A stretch of 64,000 bases of DNA, from assembly GCF_010093595.1 (NCBI RefSeq), contig NW_022985477.1, positions 62,001-126,000 on the forward strand. The letters are read 5' to 3'. The notes under the pieces were generated by a model. The model ran no database searches and was not told the origin of the DNA. It saw nothing but the letters and a program-made list of their open reading frames with translations. The position numbers were made by a program, and so were the translations under genes. This DNA is from Mytilinidion resinicola (taxonomy: Eukaryota; Ascomycota; Dothideomycetes; Mytilinidiales; Mytilinidiaceae). Below, piece by piece: positions 9,677 through 20,228 of the stretch. Every line of letters begins with the position of its first letter. The first letter of the stretch is position 1.

Positions 9677-12600
9677 CTAAATCTGTTCTCGACGACAGAG
9701 CCGCAATCTCTCGGATGAGACTTGTGGTTGTTTCCGGCTACGGATACGCTGTCTCTTGGACAAATGCTGAACTTGTTTCAGGCTAGGGACACGCGATCTC
9801 TGCAACAAGTACTGAAGTCTCTGGTTCTCGATACGCAATCTCTTCAACAAGTTCTCAGCTTGCTCCCGTCTAAGGGAATGCAATCCCTTGAATGAGTATC
9901 GTTGCCTTCTTATAAGAAGTCCTGCGCGCTTGCGCCTGTTGATCACTTCCATCCGAATTTGCTTAAGGGCGCGAAATACGCTCAATAAGCTGGATCCGCG
10001 ACGTTTGCATTCGAGTCGCCGCGCAATTCCGCGTGCAAAGGGCGACCTCAAAACGGTCAGCATCTCCACCAACCGCTCTCCTAGCAGCTGTACTTGCTGC
10101 GCCTGCTGAGAGAGTTTGACCTCGCAGCGAGCAATCCAAAGGGCATAGAACGTGTTCAGCCTGATCAAGCGGTCTTGGTGCATTTTGTGCGATAAAGGCT
10201 GCGAAGCAAGCGCTTTTCTCGATTTTCTCCTGGCTTGCTTCAGATTGACGATGAAATGCCGGTCAATACGCAATTCGCCATCTAGCACGGTTTGCACTAC
10301 CCATTGGATGCCACGGAGATTGTTAATGCAACCATAGGCATAGAGAAACATCGTCATGAACCTGATGTCCACTGGAATTTCCCTCGCCCACGAGGATAGA
10401 TACACATCAGTGAGTAATACCACTGCTTCGCGAGGTTTTCTCCGATGTACGAGATTGTGGGCTCCTACGACAGCGATGTAATGCGCTGGGGCCAGGTTGC
10501 CTTCACTCCGGTTCCGGAAAGAAGCGAAGACTGCATCGTGAATCTCTTGAGGAGACATCCTCGAAGAGATCATGTGGTGGTGGAGGATGGGTGCTTGCGC
10601 CCTTCGAACATCCATTCCTAGTTCTCGAGCCCTTTCGATGATGGGCGCAGCCTTCGAAGCATCGCCGCTGTTGCTTCGAAGGGCAGCTTCGACTGCTATT
10701 TCCATAGTGACCTGACTGCCTAGGAGCCCTTTATCCAAGAGCTGACTATACTCTTTCACCACCTCCTCGTTCTTCCCTTGATTTAAGGCAAACGTCATGG
10801 TCGCTTCAAGACTATTCCCGTATAATGTGGACGACGACTTCTCGGCAGACTGATCTACGTCCGCTATTTGTCTCTGGAGCTTCCTGACATACGCCAAAGT
10901 CGGTGAAACTCTGGCTAATTTCTCAAGCTGTGTAAGATCTTCTTCGAAGACATCTTCTTTGAGGGCGTCTTTTTGGAGGGCATCGTTTTGGAGGGCATCT
11001 TTTTGGAGGGCATCTTTTTGGAGGGCATCTTTTTGGAGGGCATCTTTTTGGAGGGCATCTTTTTGGAGGGCATCTTTCTCGAATGGCGGCGCGCATGGAT
11101 GAGAATTCGCCCAACGTGGAGAGAGTGGAGGCGAAGTTTGTGTTGCATCTGGAGCCACTGGAAGCAAGAAAGGAGCATTTTCAATTCGTGTATAACGACT
11201 GACTGAAGGGTAAGTTCGCATCGGGAGAATTCGTGCCGAATGTTCCTCGAAGACATCTTCTTTGAGGGCATCTTTTTCGAGGACATCTTCTTTGAGGGCA
11301 TCTTTTTGGAGGGTATCTTCTTCGACATCTTTTTCGAGAGTATCTTCGACGACAGCTCTTTCTATGATATTGTCATCAGTGATATGATCTCTCGGGGTAG
11401 GACCTTCCGTGATATGGTCTTCCATATCGTGTAGTTTTACGACGCCTTGTCCATACACCGCATCGAACTCTTTGCGCCCGCCTTGAGCTCTGACTCCGCG
11501 TTTGGCCTTAAGGTGGAAAGCCATGGAAGCCTGCAGCAAGGGGGCAATCCCGTCCGAAAGCAAGCCTTCGCGATGCCGAGCTCTCAGCTGGTTCCATCCT
11601 TGTGCGTATTTACGCTTAAGAACGGGGTCAGCCGAACACAGCTTGCGTGCAAGTCGAAGTAATGTTCCGTGGGGCGGTCGGTGTGTGAGGAAGAAGCGTC
11701 GGAGAACTGTGACAGCAGTCCGCGTGTTGACTGAGAGTCGGAAGCCTTTGGACCGTAAATATCCAACCCAGCCGCCGATAGCATCAACCCGTGAATCCTT
11801 GGTAAGCGCGTCTACCACAAGGTCCAAAGTCCTTTGAGTTGGGATCACTTGATACTTTTCGATGGCTTGGGAAACAAAACTTTGCGTTGCTTGAGAGTCA
11901 TGGCCCCTCATGTAGATCTTGAGGACGGGATTGAAGACAGTCTGAGAGAACTTATGGATGGAAAGAAGCAGATCCGCTTGATGGGCGTCTTCCAGAACCT
12001 TTCCTAGAATTTGCCACTGAGCTTTGCCGGCAAGATATACCAGCATATCTGCTATAGTATCTGAGGTCCGTTCAGCCCATTCCGCTGGCGATATGTTTGG
12101 CTGGCCTTCCAAAGCTAAGCGCCGTATGGAGATCATTTCGCGCGAGACCGTCTTCAAGGGAAGATTTGCAAATCTTGCATGTGCGGTTATCTCCTGCGCT
12201 AGTGATTCCACCGATTCCATGTTTCGAGTCTCTCTCCAACAGCGTCGGAGTAGCTCTGGTAGGGATAGAAGACAGTACTCCTGTAAGCTATTCTCATCTA
12301 GAGGTCCAGGAAGAAAGCTCCCAATAGATTCCACCGCGACTGAATACGGAGCATGTAAGGCTAGCGCCCAGCAAACTGCTGGACGTATGCTTGTGGCTCC
12401 TCCAGATTCATAAAAGTTGGGATCGTCGTGGTGCTTCTGAAATAAGTCGATAATCGGGCCATAGTTCTTGTTGCTTGCATAAGCTCCTACTAACATTTTG
12501 CCCAGGATTCCTATGCTTTCCTTGTGGAATCGTTGAAACCATTCGTACATCTGGTGAAGAACATCGACTAATCCGTCTTCGAGGCCGCGCGATGCAAGCT

Positions 12601-14464
12601 TCCAAGCCAAATGCGAGATAGTCGTCTTACCCTTCCTATTTGCTGCCGGTGCCATGTTAATAGTGTAGAGACGAGCAGCCTCAGTAACACGGTCTGTTCT
12701 CAACAAGTGATCACACCGCTTCCGAACCTGGTGTAACCAGAGGGGCCTAAAAGTGGGTATGACTTTTTGCAAGAGTGTATTAGCCATCTGGTCCTCCAAG
12801 GTCATATCCAAGGCCTTCTGGTAGAAATGCTTAATGATCTCCTGTAGCAGCCTGTCGTCCTCTCGTTTTTTGGAAGTCGCCTCCAAGACCTGCCCGAAAT
12901 AGTTTTTCAATGAGGCTCTTGCCGTCGTGCTAAACGTTCCGAAGGTCACCACAAGTAGTTGGAAGGCATCGTCTTCTCGAGTTGTCTGCAAGAGGCCCAA
13001 AGCAGCTTGGCATATAAGCTCAAGCAATGCAGGGGTTACGTAGTCCCACTGTCGTAATCGACGGGACAACGCAATCAGGGGATCAAGCAGGCGTTTCTCT
13101 GCAGCGAGTTCGAGAAGCACAATGGCTAGGTCTGGCACAAATGATGCTTTGAGTGAATTTTCAAGGGTTGCGTTGGCTGGGAAATGCTCCAGAAAAAAGG
13201 CGACAACTCTCCCCAGCTCTTCGTCCTTCAGATCTTGAATTGCAACTGTTTTCAGATTGACGGCTTCTTCGCCGAGTGAAATGGGAATGAGACGCCTCCA
13301 TAAATCTTTTGTCGCGTCGCCCTTCCCTGATTCCAGGCGCTCAGCCTTATACCAGATGCAAAATTCTATTAATGCTGAGCCGAGGTTTTCAGCATTAGCA
13401 ATTCTCTGCGCCCTTGGGAGAAGTGGTATCTGAAGGACCCGGTCTTGTTGAGAGTCTCGCCGCCCTTGGTGGCGCTGATGTCGTGCATGTAATTCAGACA
13501 CAGTTTTCCGCAACTGAGGCATGATCTTCAACGTAGGTGAAGTTTTGGTAGATATAGAGCGTCTTTGAGCGGGCGCTAACTTAGAGAAGCCTTTCGGTAA
13601 TGACTGCGTTATGGCCCGTAGTTTGTCGAGAGAAAGGAGTCGGTCCATGACTTGGGGTATTCTAGGCAAACTGTCGGCCAGGCGTGGCTTAGGAGGGTTG
13701 TCACTGATAGTAAGGACATCCCGTACGAAATCATGGCCATTGGGGCTCTGCTCGCTCTCTTTGCCCGTTCCTGGGAGTGATACCGATGCTGATCCCCCTA
13801 ACTTCTCAAGATCACGACGACTTCTTTTGCTCCGCTTATTCCCTAACTCTTTTGCTAGCTGGTTTTCATAATTCAGCTCTATTTGGATTTCTCGGTTTAT
13901 TCGATTGATAGCCTTTTCCTTCCGAGAATCGTTTCCGTGGCCTTTCTCTGGAATCGAGTATCCATACCCGTATCCGGTATGTAGCCGGCTGCTCGTATCC
14001 TTACTCGATTTGCCTGTGCTGGGTGGCTCTAGTGAAGAGGGCCCGATGACGGAAGAGGCATCCGGCGCTGGTTTGACCCCAGCCAACACCGCCACATGCT
14101 CCCCATTGTACTCATCTTCGATCTCTGGTATCAATCGGGCTCGTCGACGTTGCCCAATGGCTCGCGCGTAGGCTCTGTCGATTTCGGAGACTGAGAGGGG
14201 ATGAGGTCGCGGCGATTCGAAAGGAAGCTCAGGAGGGTCTTCGTTGCGGAGGCTGGCGATAGCCACGTTATGAAGATGCCTGCGATAGGCTGACACAATC
14301 TGGCCTCTCTCGATGATGTGCTTGCAAATGCAGATCCGCCTGCGTCGTTCTTCGAACAGGAGGAGTGATGCGCCGGTGGTGACTCCCAGAGAGCCGTACA
14401 GCGCAGCTTGTCGGAGGGCCGAGAGAGCGCCATTGGAAGGAGCTCGCGGGGCGGTAGCGGGCAT
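9677..14464 (-). CDS. Large pentatricopeptide-repeat-like mitochondrial protein with KDALQ repeats
   Basis: One uninterrupted frame of 1595 codons. The N-terminus (MPATAPRAPSNGALSALRQ, then a hydrophobic AALYGSLGVTTGASLLLF and an RRRR cluster) looks like a mitochondrial presequence or anchor. Residues of about 370-1000 and 1230-1430 are helical with PPR-like pairs (for example LVVDALTKDSRVDAIGGWV and YIAVVGAHNLVHRRKPREAV), which suggests an organellar RNA-processing or translation factor. Between them is a low-complexity acidic insert of EDVLEKDALKED units followed by eight KDALQ pentapeptides. The C-terminal 130 residues are very basic and coiled, with repeated QRLRIENQRLQ-like segments. The exact mRNA target cannot be inferred. 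No intron or frame break is evident. Confidence 0.7.
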   Translation of the reverse strand: MPATAPRAPSNGALSALRQAALYGSLGVTTGASLLLFEERRRRICICKHIIERGQIVSAYRRHLHNVAIASLRNEDPPELPFESPRPHPLSVSEIDRAYARAIGQRRRARLIPEIEDEYNGEHVAVLAGVKPAPDASSVIGPSSLEPPSTGKSSKDTSSRLHTGYGYGYSIPEKGHGNDSRKEKAINRINREIQIELNYENQLAKELGNKRSKRSRRDLEKLGGSASVSLPGTGKESEQSPNGHDFVRDVLTISDNPPKPRLADSLPRIPQVMDRLLSLDKLRAITQSLPKGFSKLAPAQRRSISTKTSPTLKIMPQLRKTVSELHARHQRHQGRRDSQQDRVLQIPLLPRAQRIANAENLGSALIEFCIWYKAERLESGKGDATKDLWRRLIPISLGEEAVNLKTVAIQDLKDEELGRVVAFFLEHFPANATLENSLKASFVPDLAIVLLELAAEKRLLDPLIALSRRLRQWDYVTPALLELICQAALGLLQTTREDDAFQLLVVTFGTFSTTARASLKNYFGQVLEATSKKREDDRLLQEIIKHFYQKALDMTLEDQMANTLLQKVIPTFRPLWLHQVRKRCDHLLRTDRVTEAARLYTINMAPAANRKGKTTISHLAWKLASRGLEDGLVDVLHQMYEWFQRFHKESIGILGKMLVGAYASNKNYGPIIDLFQKHHDDPNFYESGGATSIRPAVCWALALHAPYSVAVESIGSFLPGPLDENSLQEYCLLSLPELLRRCWRETRNMESVESLAQEITAHARFANLPLKTVSREMISIRRLALEGQPNISPAEWAERTSDTIADMLVYLAGKAQWQILGKVLEDAHQADLLLSIHKFSQTVFNPVLKIYMRGHDSQATQSFVSQAIEKYQVIPTQRTLDLVVDALTKDSRVDAIGGWVGYLRSKGFRLSVNTRTAVTVLRRFFLTHRPPHGTLLRLARKLCSADPVLKRKYAQGWNQLRARHREGLLSDGIAPLLQASMAFHLKAKRGVRAQGGRKEFDAVYGQGVVKLHDMEDHITEGPTPRDHITDDNIIERAVVEDTLEKDVEEDTLQKDALKEDVLEKDALKEDVFEEHSARILPMRTYPSVSRYTRIENAPFLLPVAPDATQTSPPLSPRWANSHPCAPPFEKDALQKDALQKDALQKDALQKDALQKDALQNDALQKDALKEDVFEEDLTQLEKLARVSPTLAYVRKLQRQIADVDQSAEKSSSTLYGNSLEATMTFALNQGKNEEVVKEYSQLLDKGLLGSQVTMEIAVEAALRSNSGDASKAAPIIERARELGMDVRRAQAPILHHHMISSRMSPQEIHDAVFASFRNRSEGNLAPAHYIAVVGAHNLVHRRKPREAVVLLTDVYLSSWAREIPVDIRFMTMFLYAYGCINNLRGIQWVVQTVLDGELRIDRHFIVNLKQARRKSRKALASQPLSHKMHQDRLIRLNTFYALWIARCEVKLSQQAQQVQLLGERLVEMLTVLRSPFARGIARRLECKRRGSSLLSVFRALKQIRMEVINRRKRAGLLIRRQRYSFKGLHSLRREQAENLLKRLRIENQRLQYLLQRSRVPSLKQVQHLSKRQRIRSRKQPQVSSERLRLCRREQI
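10961..11076. repeat. 15-bp tandem repeat inside the PPR-like gene
   Basis: On the plus strand the unit GGCATCTTTTTGGAG is repeated about eight times, nearly perfectly (one ATCGTTTTGG variant near 10981-10990). On the coding strand it gives KDALQ per unit. The unit length keeps the frame. A related, more diverged array (EDVLEKDALKED type) occupies about 11240-11340. Confidence 0.9.
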
Positions 14465-14878
14465 TGGCGGCGAGCGTAGGATAGCACTGACAATTCCTGC
14501 TCATGGTGAAGGCCATGGGAGCATGGTATTGGGCGTCAATGGGGGACTGTCGGCGTGGAGATGGAGCGCTGAAGTTTGGGTTGCAGAGGTCGAACCACCG
14601 AACGTCTTTACGTCACGTGATAAGAGATCATGAAATCATTCATGTATATATGTCGCGCGCAGTCAAATTTGAATCACAAACTTTAAGAAGTTATAGGTTA
14701 CATCACGTTCGCTCCTGGGCCTTTGTCTTGTTCATGTCTCATTCGGCTGCGGTAAACTAAAGCCGTAATTTATAAAGTATAGTGTCTTGTTTGAGCTATT
14801 AATATTGCCAAATTCATGCTGATTGCCAATGTATTCCAAGAGATAGAGGGCAATGATACAGCCTCTACATCTTTGGCC
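14465..14878. other. Intergenic region between PPR-like gene promoter and 2OG oxygenase 3' end
   Basis: About 410 bases with no supported coding sequence. It should hold the promoter of the minus-strand PPR-like gene and the 3' UTR of the downstream minus-strand oxygenase gene. Confidence 0.4.
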
Positions 14879-16174
14879 TCATTTCAAGTAAAAGTCAACC
14901 ACATCATCGCCATACCACTTGCGGCCCACATCTTCATGACTGCGGATCCACTTTCGAAGTTGAGACTGCCCAAGACTATCCCACCGAGGATCAAGGAAGC
15001 TGGCGACGGTATTGCTGTTACTCGCTTCAGTTGACTGCTTTCGCAGTTTTCGAACTGACTCCGGAATATACGTCTGTACTTCTGATACAGTCAGATCGAG
15101 GGGGAGCCCCTGGAAAAACGGAATAGAATATCTTGGCTTTGACGACGAAGTAGGGACCTAAAATTGAAAATGTAGAGGAAAAGTCAGTAATTGATCGTCT
15201 AATGCGACTGGTCGCTTGACAAAGCAGGGCTACAGACCGACACACGATGGACAGTAGCCTTGACAGCTCCCTCCGTTGCTGCTTCGAAAGCATTCCCGAA
15301 GTTCACCACAAAGGTGCCCTCAATAGGCGGAACAGGAACCCAGTCTCCCTTGGCGTTGACAACCTCTAGGCCTTCTTCCTGGCCGACTTGGTACAAGAAA
15401 GTCAGCCAGCCACTAGAGTCTTTGTGAGCGCCGACTCCCTGACCTCGAGATTGCCCTGTACTAGGCGGATATTTGATGAGTTTGATACGATGCTGCGGAG
15501 GCATGTATTTCCCATTCTCGGCGGAGTGCTGAATGCTCTTAGGTAAGAAGAAGTCGTCGAAAGTTCCAAGCGGTATCCCAAACGCTTCCTCTACAAGATG
15601 GACGAAGCGGTACGACAGGGCTTGGAGAGCATCGTGGTAGCTTCTAGGCATCAGTCTCTAAAGTGGCGCGGTGTTTAGGCAGATGCTCTGACTTTGTGAA
15701 GGCTTCTCGAAAGCCCGGTATCAAGTCTTCGCGAGGCCACTGATTGGGGCCACGCAGACGCCAATACTTCTTCGTAAAATCTCTACTGCTCTTCTCGTTT
15801 GAGGTTTTTGGTTCTACAGTCGCTCGCCATATTACGGGAAGGTCAGTGGCGAGATCGAACTGTTCTCGGAGATCCTTCTTCCCTAGAGTAGATTCCTCCG
15901 CAAAGCCGCTGTAGCCCAGGAAATGTGGAGAGTTTAGCTTTGACAAGGCAGCTTTCGCTTCGTCGGGCTGGTCAAACAGCCGTGGAAGTCTTGACACCAG
16001 ACTCGCTATTGTGTCTTCTGCAACGCCATGGTTTTGAATATAAAGAAAGCCGACATTGAAAAGTGCATCGTGAAGCTGCTTTAAGAGAAGGGGTTTCTTC
16101 AACGGATCGTCTGCATAGGAAAGATCTAGGATAGGAATAGAAGAAGCGTGCAGAGAGGATACCTCGCACGTCAT
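14879..16174 (-). CDS. Isopenicillin N synthase-like 2OG-Fe(II) dioxygenase
   Basis: Three exons: 16174-15693, 15643-15238 and 15157-14879. The introns are 49 nt (GTCAGA..CCTAG) and 80 nt (GTCTGT..TTTAG). They join in frame to 388 residues. The N-terminal domain (IPILDLSYADDP, LHDALFNVGFLYIQNHGV) is the DIOX_N fold. In exon 2 the iron ligands are HKD in GAHKDSSGWLTFLYQ, with the distal His in TVHRV. RYSIPFFQGLPLDLTV in exon 3 carries the RxS 2-oxoglutarate-binding motif. All key residues are present, so it should be an active oxygenase on an unknown substrate. It could be a catabolic or specialised-metabolism enzyme. An upstream in-frame ATG at 16222 would add 16 residues; 16174 (MTCEVSSLHASS) is preferred. 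It is divergent from atg3, with about 350 bp between the start codons. Confidence 0.88.
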
Positions 16175-16525
16175 GTCTCGATGGATCGTATTGGGATGTC
16201 CGAAAATGACTTGATGGACCACATGCAGTCGTGAAAGGACTAGAGAAAGGAGAAAAAAAGAGGGTACAAAGGGTCAGTTGATGGTCCTGGTGCACGTGCC
16301 CGAGTAAGACGATTCCAGAAGTCGAGTTGGAAGATTGTGAGGATGCTCGTGGCCCTCGACAAGCAGATGACTTGAGGTACTTGTCAGGCACTGAGGATGT
16401 GGCAGTGAATGCGCTAATCCACGGCAAGGCAACCCCTCCATCGATCTGTGTCCTCCGCCTAGGTACCTACAAACTCCAACATCCTCAACACTACAAACAC
16501 CCCCACCACCACACATCTCGCTACC

Positions 16526-17708
16526 ATGGCCTACAACTTCGTTCGCTCGTACATAGACACCTTCCGCGAGCGCACCGCGCAAATCTCCCACACCTCGACC
16601 TTCCGCAACACAGGCCAGATCACACCAGAGGAGTTCGTGCTTGCGGGCGACTTCCTCGTATTCAAGTTCCCCTCCTGGTCGTGGGCCGACGCCTCGCATC
16701 CCTCAAAGCGCGTCTCGTACCTCCCCGAGGGCAAGCAGTTCCTGGTCACACGAGGCGTGCCTTGCCATCGCCGGCTTGACGACAACTTCGCTGGAGAAGC
16801 AGGCCAGGACGAGACACTCGTGCGGGATGGCTTCGCGGCGGGAGAGGGCGAACCAGACGACGATGGCTGGCTGAGGACTGGGGGCATGGCAGCTAGCCAA
16901 GAGGCGAGGGTGCGCGATGTGCGGACGGTCGACGAGAGCGGGAATCTGGGAGAGGCGGGGGAGGAGGACGAGGAGATTCCCGACATGGAGGATGACGACG
17001 ACGAGGCCATCATCCGAGAGCCGCAGTCTGGCGCCGGGACTTCAGCGTAAGTGGCACTCTGAAAAGAACCTGAGGTTCACCGAAGGTATCTATTCTAACA
17101 GCACCCAGGCCGCTCCGAACATACACCCTCTACATATGCTACTCTGCTCACTACCGTACCCCGCGCCTCTACCTCTCCGGCTACGGACCGTCCTCCGAGC
17201 CACTCCGACCACAACAGATGATGGAGGATATTGTCGGCGACTACAAGGACAAGACAGTGACCATCGAGGACTTCCCTTTCTTCGAGGCGGCCATCAAGAC
17301 CGCCTCCGTGCACCCCTGTAAGCATGCGTCGGTCATGAAGGTCCTCCTCGACCGTGCAGATGCTGCCTTGAAGCTCCGACTAGCAAAGCTCAAGGCCGGA
17401 AAGGATGTCTCCAAACTGGACAGCGGCATGGAGGGCCTTGTCGACGACACAAAGCTCTTGAAACTGACAGAACGGGCTAAGCATGCGGAAGGCGAGGAAG
17501 GCGGCAAAGACAAGATGGGAGACGAATGGGAGGTCCTGGAGGAGGGAGCAGAGGACGACGAGGTTGCCATCCGCGTAGACCAGTACCTCGTCGTATTCCT
17601 TAAGTTCATGGCTAGGTACGTTCCACTCCCGTATAACATTTTACAAAATATCCTAACCTCCGTAGTGTCACGCCGGGCATCGAACACGACTTCACTATGG
17701 GGGTATAG
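16526..17708 (+). CDS. atg3: Autophagy-related protein 3, E2-like conjugating enzyme
   Basis: Three exons: 16526-17046, 17109-17615 and 17666-17708, giving 356 residues. The first intron begins GTAAGT; the second is 50 nt with a CCTAAC branch site. Atg3 takes Atg8 from Atg7 and conjugates it to phosphatidylethanolamine on the phagophore. Seen are: the N-terminal amphipathic region [35 protein letters not shown]; the acidic flexible loop ([14 protein letters not shown]); [20 protein letters not shown]; and the active-site [10 protein letters not shown] with catalytic Cys244. A second flexible, lysine-rich loop follows before [21 protein letters not shown]. Length and motif order match fungal Atg3, with no breaks. 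Confidence 0.96.
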
Positions 17709-18350
17709 ATTGAGTTCCTAATCTCTAATATTTTGGAAGCGGGCGTTTCAAGGTCACGGCTAGGGGTGACTGGTGTTGTCGTGCTTTACATCTGGCGGCG
17801 TTTGCGGAGGTAGGCTGAAAGCGGTCATAGAATGGACACTACCTAGGTAGTCTTTGCGGACAAACACGCTTATAGTAACGCGATACTATAGTTCTGTCCG
17901 TCACGATTCTGCTCCGCCCTGTGACCTTGTCATCACATGATGACTAGAGACAGTACTACGACCTTTTTTGCCTACACTTGGATATCACGGTATGAGGCCC
18001 TCCAATATAGTTTCAAGAATGTGGACGAAATGTAAGTGAATCGTTTTGGTTGAACGGACGGTCCGGAAAGTCGCTAGGAAATCTCGGACAACCTTACGTC
18101 CAAATACTCAACAGGGATAGTAGCGTAATTTCTTCTCCGGGTTCCTAGTTATATGAACCTTCCCACGCAGCATCCACAAAGTGTAGGCAAATTTTGTAAC
18201 AACATCATACTTTCACAGGACATTCTGCTAAGCTTTGTCACAACTACTGCACTTGTTATACCCGAGTTCAAAGCTCTCCTAGTTAACTCAAAACTTCATT
18301 TCTTAACACTCTCCTACGCGCAGCAAATTGTCCCTACCCACATCTCCCCC
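17709..18350. other. Intergenic region downstream of atg3
   Basis: About 640 bases with no supported gene. It should contain the 3' UTR of atg3 and that of the minus-strand hypothetical gene. Confidence 0.4.
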
Positions 18351-19114
18351 TTAACCACCCAAACGCAACCCCAAACAAACAAACACATACCCCCTCGCGC
18401 CCCAATTCCAATGCCTCATCCCCACAGGCCTTCTCACACGCCCCTCTTGGCCCTCATATGCAAAATCTCGCTCCATTCCTCCCCTATGCCGGGTAAACAC
18501 TCCTCCCATGATCCCAATTCTATTTGAAGGGCTTAGATTCAGCGATCGTAGGAGCATGGACGGCGCCTCGAGGCTACCGAGGGACAAGTCGCCAGAGGTG
18601 TCACGGGACACATTGGGCACGGATGAGTAGAGGCGAGCCAGGGTAAATGGTGGGCTGAAGAATGATTGGAGGCGGGTGGGTGGTGGGTCGAGGTCGTCGT
18701 TGGGGTCGTCATCAAGGAGGCCGGGATCTGGGGAGAGTTTGGAGGCGGAGAGGCGGCTGGCTATGTCGCGCTGTGAGGGGTAAGTATGTGCTGGAGGATT
18801 GCGTGGGCGTGTCTCAGGCGGGTTGGGAGCATTTGGGATAGCTTGAAGAAGCCTGAAGAATGGGAGAGGTGGCTGAGACGGAACAAGCACGGAAGTTACA
18901 CAAGAAGCAGACGCCCAAGACGTAATAGGAAAGAGGTTGAGGCCAGACACGACGACAGGAGAGTAGTTTCTACCTCGGACACTCCTTCAGCTCTCATCTG
19001 CTCTGCGAGACGCTCGACGTCCGCGGCGGAGGGCGTGATAGGCACGGCAGCAACGTTGACCAGAAACGCGAAGAGGCAGTCCAGAAAGACGGCTATGATG
19101 GTATGGCGAGTCAT
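18351..19114 (-). CDS. Hypothetical secreted or membrane-anchored protein
   Basis: Not recognised. The first exon (19114-18974) starts MTRHTIIAVFLDCLFAFLVN and reads VAAVPITPSAADVERLAEQM, a convincing signal peptide. A 101-nt candidate intron (18973-18873, GTAGAA..TCTCAG) joins phase 0 to a 522-nt frame rich in proline, serine and arginine (DDDPNDDLDPPPTRLQSFF). The total is about 220 residues. The splice donor is weak, so the join is tentative. No domain or cysteine pattern suggests a role. Confidence 0.35.
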
Positions 19115-19368
19115 GCTTTCGATACTGCAACTTGTAATGGTCGAGAGAAGAGAGGAAGCGGTATCAAAGTGGTGATAGCTCTACTTGAGAGGACCAGAAA
19201 TCACGAGCGCGTTTCAGGCTCTCGACAATATCTCTGGTGGAATGAAGAACTCTATCGAGAGAAGTGATATCAAAAGGATAGACAATGGTTGGAAGTATGA
19301 ACGAAAGTGGAGTCGAGTCCCGGCATTGGGCCGACTAGTAGAGGGCAGAGATCCAGCTACCTTAGTTG

Positions 19369-19972
19369 CTATATACTTTCGTCTCGTCTGCCATCCCACC
19401 ACTCCAACTCAGACCATGCACGCTCCGCCGTATCTGTATCCCCAAAAATGATGAGGCGCGACGGGGCGGCGTCCTTGACCTCGCATCCCTTGCAGAACAC
19501 CCCCGCGACACGCTTGAACACGCCAACCCTCTTATCTCGAGCCCCAAGAGTTTGGAAACTGATTCCTGTTCTTCCCATCGTGCTCAATGGGCCCCTTGTG
19601 GCATCTAGAGCCCTCAATTGCATGAAAAACGCGTCGCCTCGTGATGGTGGAACAGGTCTTTCCTTACTGCCGTACATCCCCAACTTCCCTTTCCGGACCC
19701 AAGACTTAGCGCTGGGTAAGAGATAAAAGGGCGAAGAGCGCGCTCTTATACAAGCAAAGGAGGCGTCGCACTCACGTCCATGGGTCGTGCTTTAGCGTAA
19801 CCGTTGCTGCTTGAATAGTACATTGCTCGTCAACGTGGCTGTCTCGCGGAGTCGCTCCGAAGCATTCAGGAAAATACGAAAGCACTATGCCGCGAAGATG
19901 TTGAACGGGTGTAGAGAGACGCGTCGACAGGTGAGGAGAACGTGCACAAAATGCACAAGTAATGCACGCCAA
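19369..19972 (-). CDS. Unrecognised two-exon gene, 5' end unresolved
   Basis: The frame from 19972 down to 19776 ends VTLKHDPWT at a consensus GTGAGT donor. After a 64-nt intron (19775-19712, TACCCAG acceptor) it continues phase-correctly as AKSWVRKGKLGMYGSKERP and runs to a stop at 19369. The joined protein, about 178 residues, reads like a real globular protein (LRGIVLSYFPECFGATPRD; FKRVAGVFCKGCEVKD). There is no in-frame ATG at the upstream end, so a short first exon must lie above 19972. I do not recognise the family. Confidence 0.5.
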
Positions 19973-20228
19973 GCTTGGAGCTATGACGACTCCAACATTA
20001 CTCCATTCCCCTCCACCCCTCTTCTTTCACACTTTCCACCGACCTTCTCCATCATCGTATCCTCCAACTTGGTTTGAATCATCACATACAATGAATTGCT
20101 ATCAGACTCCTCACAGGTTGAAGCCGCCCAACTGGAAGTTTAAACGTCACTTGTTGGATATCAGCTAAAGCTTTCCCTTGCATCCCCTTAGCTAGCATTC
20201 ACTTCCTTGTGCAACCTTCACACTTACC

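Noticed and set aside
10961..11076. CRISPR-like array
   Set aside because: Contiguous 15-bp units without spacers, in frame inside a eukaryotic gene.
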